DNA of 54,966 nucleotides from a virus, in the IMG/VR virus record IMGVR_UViG_3300036782_000031, positions 1 through 54,966 of that record. One strand, written 5' to 3'. The notes under the pieces were generated by a model. It did not search any database, had not been told where the DNA came from, and worked only from the letters and a program-made list of their open reading frames with translations. The position numbers and the translations under genes are program-made. Below, in pieces: positions 48,718 to 54,966 of the stretch. Each line of letters opens with the position of its first letter. The stretch's first letter is position 1.

Positions 48718-49950
48718 CTACTTGACTACGCGGAAGAACTCTGTCGGATGCCAGCTGCCACCGTAGCTCATGAAGCCCACGCCCTCGGCCGCATCGTGCG
48801 CTCCGAACGTCTCGCCCGGCTTGACGTACAGCTCAACGTGCCCGGTGCCGAAGAACGCGAGGTCGCCCGCCTGTGGGCTGTAGGTACGGACGAGCATCCG
48901 GCTGTCCAGCATCTCGTACGTGTCTCGCGGAAGGCTGATGCCCGCACCGTGCAGGTAAGCCTCGACGACGAGACCGGAGCAGTCGTACGCTGGCCCCAGG
49001 CCACCCCAGGCGTAGGCGTGGTGGTTGGCGTTGGCCTCGGCCCACATCAGCGCGCGGTAACCGTACCCACCCACAGGCACGGCATGAGCGGCCAGCCACC
49101 TCAGGTGAGCCAGGTGAGCAAGGTGTGCTTCGTGTGCGACTTGTGCGGCGGTGAGGACGACGGCATCAGTCTCAACAGATCCGGTGGCCACTCCTTGTAC
49201 CGCTGCGTCGGTGCATCCGTCGTACGGTGTCCAGTTGGAGGCTCCGGCTGGGGTTGCCATTGCGTTGTCGAAGACCTGGTTCTGCTGGGCGACCGAGGCG
49301 TGCCCAAAGGTGGCGGCTGAACCGCCGTACTCTTCCCAGGTGGACTCTGAGAACTGATAGAGCCCGTAGTGCCCGCTTGCGTTGGTGATGTCTGGGTTGC
49401 CGCCAGACTCGTTCTTGATGACGCATTGCTGAAAGGAGCTGTCGCCCTGCACCGGTGGGCTCACCGCCGATTGGTGCACGGGAGCAGGGACAGCGGTGAC
49501 CGGAGCGACGGCCGCAGCAGGCGCGGCGGGCTGAGGTGGAGGCGTGGGCAGGGCAACCGTCGGGTCGCTGCCCGTGGCGGGCATCACCAGCTCCTGCCCC
49601 GGCTCGATCAGGTTGGGGTTGGTACCTATCAGACGCTTGTTGGCCTCGTAGACGCCGGACCAGTCAGCCGCCTTCCCATAGTCCCGGGCGGCGATGGCGC
49701 TCAGGCTGTCGCCCGGCCGGACCCTGTAGTGCATCACTGCCGCTACCGTCGCGTTGGGCCGAGTCGCCTCGTGGTGGAGATCAATGGCGATCGGCTGGCT
49801 GTGGTGGCCGGGTGACGTCAGCATCACAACGCCAGCTGCCGCCGTGCCAACACCAACCGTCCCTGCGGATGCTGCTGCTAGCGCACGGTTCGCCTTCTTG
49901 TGACTCGGCCTGTACTTGCGGCCGAGCCGCCTATGCGTGCCCCTACTCAT
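48718..49950 (-). CDS. secreted LysM / transglycosylase / NlpC-P60 wall enzyme
   Basis: 410 residues from ATG 49950. A basic N-terminus and hydrophobic stretch (AAASAGTVGVGTAAAGVVML, about 25-44) act as signal or anchor. A LysM domain spans 73-124 (HYRVRPGDSLSAIAARDYGK). A transglycosylase/Rpf-like domain at 170-247 has KNESGGNP with catalytic E181, plus NASGHYGLYQFSESTW. An Ala/His-rich helix follows. The C-terminal NlpC/P60 endopeptidase (298-409) has YDCSGLV with C324 and GHVELYV with H371. One protein therefore can bind, cut glycan and cut peptide of the wall. It resembles host resuscitation and remodelling enzymes more than a classic endolysin. Start chosen because the signal begins there. 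Confidence 0.82.
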   Translation of the reverse strand: MSRGTHRRLGRKYRPSHKKANRALAAASAGTVGVGTAAAGVVMLTSPGHHSQPIAIDLHHEATRPNATVAAVMHYRVRPGDSLSAIAARDYGKAADWSGVYEANKRLIGTNPNLIEPGQELVMPATGSDPTVALPTPPPQPAAPAAAVAPVTAVPAPVHQSAVSPPVQGDSSFQQCVIKNESGGNPDITNASGHYGLYQFSESTWEEYGGSAATFGHASVAQQNQVFDNAMATPAGASNWTPYDGCTDAAVQGVATGSVETDAVVLTAAQVAHEAHLAHLAHLRWLAAHAVPVGGYGYRALMWAEANANHHAYAWGGLGPAYDCSGLVVEAYLHGAGISLPRDTYEMLDSRMLVRTYSPQAGDLAFFGTGHVELYVKPGETFGAHDAAEGVGFMSYGGSWHPTEFFRVVK

Positions 49951-50338
49951 GTGAATACCCTCACAGTGGGTGATTGGGCACGGCTTACACCTGCGATTCG
50001 CAGCGGCGTGCCGGACGCCGTTGACGCTACGCCAAATGCGCAACGGTAACCGGTTCGTTACCGGATCGTTATTCTGGGCGGCCGGGAGCGGCCTACCGGG
50101 GCCGATCAGGCCCGACGCATGCGACCGGGGCTGTCGAGGTCGGACAAACTAGGGTCGCCGGGTATAACCGGGTGGGTCGGTAGGGTCGGACACGCTCCGA
50201 TCCGATACGCGAACAGCAAAAAGGCGACACCGGGATGCTAGTCGGTGCCGCCCTATGCTTGCCGGTACGCCCGGTCTGGCGCTTCCCTGGGGAGGGAAGA
50301 AGTGAAGGTGATCTCCGTCGCCCTCACGCATCGGTAGC
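49951..50338 (-). promoter_or_regulatory. leader and promoter region of wall-enzyme gene
   Basis: On minus, TATACC lies within ACCCGGTTATACCCGG at about 50163-50172, giving a leader of about 200 bases. An inverted repeat CGGTAAC / GTTACCG is centred near 50051, a possible operator. The terminator 50217-50253 isolates this unit. I checked for a c-di-AMP (ydaO) riboswitch, common before such host genes, and did not recognise its core. Confidence 0.4.
50217..50253 (-). terminator. Rho-independent terminator
   Basis: GGCGGCACCG / CGGTGTCGCC stem with one G-T pair, then TTTTT on minus. It ends the polymerase-region transcript whose last gene is 50339-50563. Confidence 0.75.
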
Positions 50339-50563
50339 TTAGCCGGTCTCGTCGTCCGGCGGTAGGGGAACGTCCTGAATCGCTGGCGGAGGCCGGTACG
50401 GCGCGTGCGACGTGACGTAGCTGATGTTGACTTCGGGGTTGCCGAAGCCGACTCCGTTCCGCACATCCTGGGTCAGCATCTCCAGGTTCATCTCCTGCGG
50501 AACGGTGACGGCCACGTTGAAGTGGACCGTCTTCATCAGCCGCTTAGGCCGGTCCGTGGTCAT
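50339..50563 (-). CDS. small hypothetical protein
   Basis: 74 residues beginning MTTDRPKRLMKTVHFNV, with a beta-hairpin pattern (FNVAVTVPQEMNLEML) and a Pro-rich end (PLPPDDETG). Overlaps the upstream gene by 20 bases. Function unknown. Confidence 0.62.
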   Translation of the reverse strand: MTTDRPKRLMKTVHFNVAVTVPQEMNLEMLTQDVRNGVGFGNPEVNISYVTSHAPYRPPPAIQDVPLPPDDETG

Positions 50564-50765
50564 GGCTCACGTCCAGACTCAGCTCATGGAGCCGAGCGTG
50601 GAACGCGCGCCAGCTGCCTTCCGTGTCGACCATCCGCTCCACGTACAGCACCGACAGCCCACCCAGGCTTTCCTGGTGGCGATGCGTCATGTGGAGCGCG
50701 AAGTCTTCTGTCCCCATGTTCTCGGCCGCCTGAACGACCGGAACTCTTTCTGCCACGTGTGTCAC
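50544..50765 (-). CDS. small hypothetical protein
   Basis: 73 residues if started at GTG 50765 (a TTG at 50792 would add nine residues inside the polymerase gene end). Alpha/beta (HMTHRHQESLGGLSVLYVE, then a Trp helix). A GGGG run precedes the GTG. Unknown; co-transcribed with the polymerase. Confidence 0.55.
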   Translation of the reverse strand: MTHVAERVPVVQAAENMGTEDFALHMTHRHQESLGGLSVLYVERMVDTEGSWRAFHARLHELSLDVSHDHGPA

Positions 50766-50778
50766 TTCAATCCCCGCT

Positions 50779-53067
50779 CTAGTCAGGATCAACGACGTAC
50801 AGCTTGTCCACCATTACCGGAGTGCCGAACCCAGCGATCCGGTTGCCGACCGCGACGACAACGTCGTGATTGACTGCGATGCTTTCGATGGTCTTCTTCA
50901 GCTTCGGGAAGGTGAACCGGTTGACACGCAGATACACTTCCTCATCAGTAACGTCGTAGCACCGGAGTGAGCAGTACTCAAGTAGCTCGGGGTGCTTCAG
51001 CGTCTTAAGGATATCCGCTTCTTCCTCGCCGGTACGCGAGCGCCGGTTCTCCACGGCGTCCTGGTAGTTGCGCTCTCTCACCATGCCCGCGTAGACGACG
51101 CGCGGACCCTTCCCATAGTTCGCTCTCGCGTTCGCCCCATAGGTTTGCTCCACGAACTCCTCGGCCACCTGGATACCGGTGTGTGTCGGGCGCGGTATGT
51201 CGTGCTGCTTTGACAGCCACGTCAGCGTAGCCTTCATCGTCCGCTCTACGCGATACAGACCGAACGGGTCATCCGCGGAGGCGAACGTCTCCATCTTCTC
51301 GGTGGTCTTCGGTCCGATGCCCGGGATGACCTGGAGGTCGGACCAGTTCTTCGGAGGCGCCAGGGCCTTCAGGTCGTCAATCCGGGTGGCTGTCTTCGCT
51401 CCGACGCCGGGTATGCTCTCCCAGCCCGCGATCAGCTGCGGCGTGCCGGTCTGGGGGTTGTCGCCTCCGCCCGCGTGCCAGCCCGTCCAGGACGACGAGC
51501 TCAGCCGGATGTTCGGCGGCTTCACGTCGATGCCGTGCCCGAGCGCATCCTTCATAAGCTTGTACTGCTGCTCGGCGTCCGACGCCTTGGCCAGAGAAGC
51601 CGCATAGAATTCCAGTGGGTAGTGTGTCTTCAGCCATGCGGTCCAGAACGCCAGCATGCTGTAGCTGATGGCGTGCGCGATGTTGAACGAGTAGGTGCCA
51701 GAGGTGACGAGCCGCTTCCATATCTTGTCCGCCAGCTTCGGGTTGATGTTCCGCTCGGCCGCGCCGTCGATGAACTGCTGATAGCTCATCTGGAAGGAGG
51801 CCTCGCCTAGCTTCTTGGATATGATGCGGCGGATCTGGCCAACCGAGAACCAGTCGAATCCACCGATCTCCTTCAGGACGCGGAGGATCTGTTCCTGGTA
51901 GATGATCTGCCCGTAGGTATCAGCGGTGACGGCATCAACCATAGGATGTAGCCGTTCGGCTTTCCGCTTTCCGTGTCGTACTTCAACGTACGCAGCAGTC
52001 TGGCCCGAGAACAGAGGACCCGGCCGGGAAAGAGCGTTGATGTCCGCGATGTGCTGGAAATGATCTGGATGAACGTCACGGTTGACGAGCCGAGTAGCAC
52101 GACCTTCAAACTGAAAGATCCCGGTGACGTCCCCTTTACGGAATACATCAATCGTCCCTTGGTCCGTGTCCGGGATAGCATATAGATCCTCCAGCGTCAG
52201 CCCAGCTAGCTCCAGGCAGCGGGCGATCATCCCCATCGTGGTGAGTCCCAGGAAGTCCAGCTTCAGCGCATCAACGTACTCAACGTCATACTTGTCGATG
52301 CTGAGGCTCCGAACGCCGTTCCGTTCGTACACGGCGCAGATGTCAGTGAGCGGCGAGTTAGCGACGATCATTCCGGCCGCGTGAATGGACATCCCTCGCA
52401 CATCGCCCTCAAGTCGGGCAGCTTTCCACAGGTCAGGGAATTCATCGAACACAGCCTTTGCGTTCGGAAACATCGCAACTGTATCCTGAAGCGAAGTGTC
52501 GAACCGGCTGTCGCCACCACTTCGCTCAATGATGAGGTTAGAGACTGTCTCCTTCGCAGCGTGCGGTATGTTGTAGACCCGAGCCACGTCGACCAAGCTG
52601 TTCTTACCCCGGTATCGAATGAAGTTCGCAACCTGTCCCACGCATTCTGGACCGTACTTGCCAGCCAGATACTCGCGAACCTCATCGCGCCGATCATCTG
52701 AGCAGTCCGTGTCAATGTCGGGCGGGTCGGCTCTTGACACATCCAGGAACCGCTCGAAAAGCATCCCCTGATAACGGTACGGGTCGATCTCGGTGATTCG
52801 TAGGAGCCACGCGACAACCGACGCTGCCACGCTACCACGGCCGGGTCCGATGGGGATCCCGTTGTCCTTGGCCCACCGGATAGCGTCGGAGGTGAAGAGG
52901 AAGAAGTCAGCAAGATCCTTCTCCAGCATGAGATGCAGTTCGTACTTGACTCGTTCGGCATACCACGCCTGCTCTTCCTTCGGCCGCGAGCCGATCTTCC
53001 GATAGCGCCAGCCCATCCGGCACCACTCGGTCAGTAGCTCCTCCGCGTTAAGCTTGCCAGTCATCAT
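50779..53067 (-). CDS. dnaE: DNA polymerase III alpha, polymerase part
   Basis: 762 residues, lacking the PHP domain normally at the N-terminus. IPIGPGRGSVAAS (72-83), DPPDIDTDC (D117/D119/D121) and YVDALKLDFLGL with D271 provide the C-family palm catalytic Asp residues. Middle fingers region follows (SMLAFWTAWLKTHYPLEFYA). A C-terminal helix-hairpin-helix pair (SIPGVGAKTA, VIPGIGPKTTEK) binds DNA. No beta-clamp peptide was identified. It copies the phage genome. Start ATG 53067 overlaps the previous stop (ATGA). It presumably works with the separate PHP protein upstream. Confidence 0.9.
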   Translation of the reverse strand: MMTGKLNAEELLTEWCRMGWRYRKIGSRPKEEQAWYAERVKYELHLMLEKDLADFFLFTSDAIRWAKDNGIPIGPGRGSVAASVVAWLLRITEIDPYRYQGMLFERFLDVSRADPPDIDTDCSDDRRDEVREYLAGKYGPECVGQVANFIRYRGKNSLVDVARVYNIPHAAKETVSNLIIERSGGDSRFDTSLQDTVAMFPNAKAVFDEFPDLWKAARLEGDVRGMSIHAAGMIVANSPLTDICAVYERNGVRSLSIDKYDVEYVDALKLDFLGLTTMGMIARCLELAGLTLEDLYAIPDTDQGTIDVFRKGDVTGIFQFEGRATRLVNRDVHPDHFQHIADINALSRPGPLFSGQTAAYVEVRHGKRKAERLHPMVDAVTADTYGQIIYQEQILRVLKEIGGFDWFSVGQIRRIISKKLGEASFQMSYQQFIDGAAERNINPKLADKIWKRLVTSGTYSFNIAHAISYSMLAFWTAWLKTHYPLEFYAASLAKASDAEQQYKLMKDALGHGIDVKPPNIRLSSSSWTGWHAGGGDNPQTGTPQLIAGWESIPGVGAKTATRIDDLKALAPPKNWSDLQVIPGIGPKTTEKMETFASADDPFGLYRVERTMKATLTWLSKQHDIPRPTHTGIQVAEEFVEQTYGANARANYGKGPRVVYAGMVRERNYQDAVENRRSRTGEEEADILKTLKHPELLEYCSLRCYDVTDEEVYLRVNRFTFPKLKKTIESIAVNHDVVVAVGNRIAGFGTPVMVDKLYVVDPD

Positions 53068-53158
53068 CGTCCTCGCTTCTCAGAGCCACCCATAGCACGA
53101 CGCTGACGACGAGCGCCAAGATCGCCAACACCATCAGGCAGCTCTCGAGGTACGTCAT
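53048..53158 (-). CDS. nested 36-residue membrane peptide
   Basis: Within the end of the 93-residue gene, in another frame: MTYLESCLMVLAILALVVSV, then a charged end. One clear transmembrane helix. Only a weak GGGG precedes the ATG. Could be a chance frame in a GC-rich gene, but the helix is unusually clean. Confidence 0.35.
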   Translation of the reverse strand: MTYLESCLMVLAILALVVSVVLWVALRSEDDDDWQA

Positions 53159-53345
53159 CCCCGGGAACGTCGGGCTCTCGCATTGCGTCTTCCACACGGC
53201 GCTTGTTCTCCTCGGTCGGCTCCCGCTCGTACTGGCAGATGACGCAGTCGTCGGTGTTGCCCTCGGGCTGACCCAGGACGACCGCTGTCTTGGCGTGACC
53301 GATCAGGCTGTGAAGGGTAGCGATGTACCAGGCGATCACGTCCAT
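53064..53345 (-). CDS. small protein between PHP and polymerase genes
   Basis: 93 residues beginning MDVIAWYIATLHSLIGH, with NTDDCVICQY, then a Glu/Arg-rich helix (EPTEENKRRVEDAMREP) and a basic tail. Its start overlaps the PHP gene by ten bases and its stop overlaps the polymerase ATG. This places it at the exact seam between the two polymerase parts, so it may assist them. No family recognised. Confidence 0.6.
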   Translation of the reverse strand: MDVIAWYIATLHSLIGHAKTAVVLGQPEGNTDDCVICQYEREPTEENKRRVEDAMREPDVPGDDVPRELPDGVGDLGARRQRRAMGGSEKRGR

Positions 53346-54316
53346 GGCTTCAGGTCCTCCTCGCTGATCGGGTAGCGGAGCCGCTCGGCCTTGGGGAGCG
53401 TGACGTTACAGCCCTCTGCGATGTACGCGCTCCGCTCGATGGCCGACCACGCCGTCCGGCCGGATAGCCCGGTCTTCTTCAGCCGGTCGGCTAGGGCCTC
53501 GTCGCTGTCGGGCAGCGTCAGCGGCACCTCATAGTTCCACTCCCGCATGGCGTCGTCAACGGACGCCTTGCCCCGGTGAACCGCGTGGAGCACAGCCTGC
53601 ATCTCACCGTCGTCCGGACGCGGGTAGTGGACGTCGCCGGTCACCACGAGCGGGACACCCGTCTCCTTCGAGATCTGCTCGTAGGCTACGTTCATCTGGC
53701 ACGTCCGCTCCAGCTCATAGAACGGCTGGCACTCTAGGTAGTAGTCGTCTCCGAAGATTCGGCTGTAGCTGTCGACCAGTTCGTAGGCTCCGTCCCAGTC
53801 GTATCCACCTTCAGGCTCAGGGATCCCTTTGCCACCCAGGAGCGTGCAAGCGAGCTGAGACCCGGAGCAGCCACTGAGCACAACGAGACCAGAGCGGAAC
53901 TCAAGGAGCGCAGCTCCGCTGACGGTGGGATGGTAATAGTAATCGAGATAGCTCTGGGTGACGATCCGGTTGAGGTTTCGGTAGCCATTGACATCCTTCG
54001 CCACGATCGTGAGATGGTTCTTGAACTGGCCCTTGGCCGGGAGGAGGTCAACCTCACCGTCCGCGCGCACCCGCATCCGCCGTTCGTCGTTCTCCTCTAG
54101 CACGGACCCGCAGTATGCCTCGAGACCAAACAGCGGCTTGATGCCCGCCTTGTTCGCGGCCTTCTCGAGCTGGAAGTGTGAGCTGACGTTGCCGTGCTCC
54201 GTCAGGGTCATTGCGGTGTAGCCCAGCTCAACGGCGCGCTCTACGTGCTTGGCCGGGGTCCCGAAGCCATCCCCGAAAGAGAACGTGCTGTGATGGTGCA
54301 GATTGACAAACCTCAT
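53336..54316 (-). CDS. DNA polymerase III alpha, PHP-domain part
   Basis: 326 residues. LHHHSTFSFGDG at 6-17 and MTLTEHGNVSSHF are PHP metal motifs; VVLSGCSGSQL and VVTGDVHYPRPDDGEM supply later ones. It ends at the point where the palm would begin in whole DnaE (AERLRYPISEEDLKPW). In some bacteria this domain proofreads DNA. Here it is free-standing, with GGAGGCGAG before the ATG. It may exist as a partner protein of the polymerase part. Confidence 0.85.
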   Translation of the reverse strand: MRFVNLHHHSTFSFGDGFGTPAKHVERAVELGYTAMTLTEHGNVSSHFQLEKAANKAGIKPLFGLEAYCGSVLEENDERRMRVRADGEVDLLPAKGQFKNHLTIVAKDVNGYRNLNRIVTQSYLDYYYHPTVSGAALLEFRSGLVVLSGCSGSQLACTLLGGKGIPEPEGGYDWDGAYELVDSYSRIFGDDYYLECQPFYELERTCQMNVAYEQISKETGVPLVVTGDVHYPRPDDGEMQAVLHAVHRGKASVDDAMREWNYEVPLTLPDSDEALADRLKKTGLSGRTAWSAIERSAYIAEGCNVTLPKAERLRYPISEEDLKPWT

Positions 54317-54330
54317 ACTCGCCTCCTGGA

Positions 54331-54364
54331 GGGAGCCAGGCCGGGGCGCACCGGCCCGGCTCCC
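54331..54364 (-). other. stem-loop before PHP gene
   Basis: GGGAGCC / GGCTCCC outer arms, extended by GGCCGG / CCGGCC, between the partial gene stop and the PHP gene. It ends just before the ribosome site and has no T-tract. Might control how much polymerase is made from the upstream transcript. Confidence 0.5.
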
Positions 54365-54371
54365 AGTTCAG

Positions 54372-54966
54372 TTAGGAGGTGAACGGATCCGGCTGCCCGG
54401 TCAGCGTGGCGTACTGCTGACCGAGGACCTGGAGGTCCACTCCCTCAGGGTCGGTGCCCTTGACCTTGCTGACCCATTCCTGAGCCACGACGCCCCACAC
54501 CTCAGCACAGTTCTGGGTGAACCATCCGGGTGTCATGCCCTGGAGGCCACCCCAGGTCCAGGCCCAGTAGGAGCCGGGCTGATAGCCGCAGAGGATGATG
54601 CAGTGATCCTCCTCGTTGGCGGTCGGCTGCTCGACCCACATCTGGCCGTTCTCGAACGCCTGCTGCTCCGCGTCCCCGACACCGACGCCGATCATCAGCG
54701 GGCCAAGCTCCGCCAGAGCCTGCTGCCAGTTGTTCGTCTTGCTGACGCTCAGCTCGCCGAACGGGCCGCTCTTGATCCCTGACAGCCCGGTCTTCTGCAG
54801 GTACCCGAGCCCAGCCTGCAGCGTGCTGCCCTGGTCGGTTGGGTTGTTTCCGGGCGGGCCTGCGTTCTCGTCGAAGCCAGCCACGGCCGAGTACATCTTG
54901 AGGATCTCGGCCTCGGTCATGTCGACTTCCTGGCCCTGGCCCCAGAACGACCAGCCCTCGACGAGG
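54372..54966 (-). CDS. papain-like peptidase, 5-prime end outside window
   Basis: At least 197 residues are visible, and the frame runs off the right edge (LVEGWSFWGQGQEVD precedes the first internal Met). EEDHCIILCGYQ and YWAWTWGGLQGMTPGWF resemble the His and Trp/Gly loops of papain-type cysteine peptidases; the catalytic Cys would lie upstream, outside. Just before the polymerase genes on minus, separated by a hairpin. Could process a polyprotein or act on a host protein, but peptidase identity is tentative. Confidence 0.5.
   Translation of the reverse strand, partial: LVEGWSFWGQGQEVDMTEAEILKMYSAVAGFDENAGPPGNNPTDQGSTLQAGLGYLQKTGLSGIKSGPFGELSVSKTNNWQQALAELGPLMIGVGVGDAEQQAFENGQMWVEQPTANEEDHCIILCGYQPGSYWAWTWGGLQGMTPGWFTQNCAEVWGVVAQEWVSKVKGTDPEGVDLQVLGQQYATLTGQPDPFTS

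Noticed and set aside
48512-48766. An 84-codon plus-strand frame
   Set aside because: No ribosome site, odd composition, and antisense to the better supported 49-residue gene and the end of the wall-enzyme gene.
49951-50216. c-di-AMP riboswitch before the wall enzyme
   Set aside because: Context is right, but I could not find the conserved core in the leader, only a dyad CGGTAAC/GTTACCG.
50779-54316. Split intein joining the two polymerase parts
   Set aside because: Neither the end of the PHP gene nor the start of the polymerase gene carries intein blocks such as an initial Cys with TxxH or a final HN.
1-54966. Circular closure of the window
   Set aside because: Reading the right-edge gene on minus across to position 1 meets a TAG at 60-62 with no start codon between, so the ends do not form one gene.

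Overview
The window reads as part of the genome of a tailed phage of a high-GC actinobacterium, most likely a Streptomyces-type host. The evidence is GC-rich coding with strong third-position bias, frequent GTG starts, ATGA/GTGA stop-start overlaps, TraB/DUF2637-type genes known from actinomycete plasmids, and a complete HK97-type head plus long non-contractile (siphovirus) tail module. No integrase, repressor, tRNA or CRISPR array was found, so lifestyle is undecided. The right edge cuts a gene, and the two ends do not join in frame, so this looks like a fragment rather than a closed genome.

Layout. (a) 0-4 kb, minus strand: a translationally coupled cassette of a DUF2637-like membrane protein, an FtsK/TraB-like ATPase and two small membrane proteins, resembling plasmid-transfer genes more than typical phage genes. 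(b) 4-5.4 kb: a PD-(D/E)XK nuclease on plus, facing a coupled run of very small, mostly membrane proteins on minus. (c) 5.4-11.9 kb, minus: many short genes of unknown role, a DUF2786 protein and a RuvC-like resolvase, read from a family of near-identical promoters with a shared spacing and a shared 5-prime leader. (d) 11.9-15.5 kb, plus: a primase-polymerase/helicase gene, two small genes and a 0.75-kb gene-poor region with repeated motifs that is the best origin or operator candidate. (e) 15.4-48.2 kb, plus: late genes in order: terminase small subunit, terminase large subunit, a PLD-family enzyme, portal, HExxH protein, ClpP-like protease, major capsid, decoration-like proteins, head-tail joining proteins, two tail-tube-like proteins, tail chaperone with a -1 frameshift, tape measure, Dit-like glycine-rich tail protein, tail hub, holin-like proteins, endolysin, and appendage proteins including one with about twenty 22-residue repeats. 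(f) 48.2-55 kb, minus: a secreted three-domain wall enzyme (LysM, transglycosylase, NlpC/P60), and a DNA polymerase III alpha subunit divided into separate PHP and polymerase genes.

How it fits together: the phage appears to bring its own replication enzymes (prim-pol/helicase, polymerase III alpha, RuvC-like resolvase), packages with a classical large terminase, and matures an HK97-fold head with a ClpP-type protease. Early genes on minus seem to be controlled by one promoter class (GTAGCG or GTATGG, 18 bases, TATACT) that does not match the usual TTGACA -35 box. Functions are assigned from motifs and remembered family features only; no searches were run.
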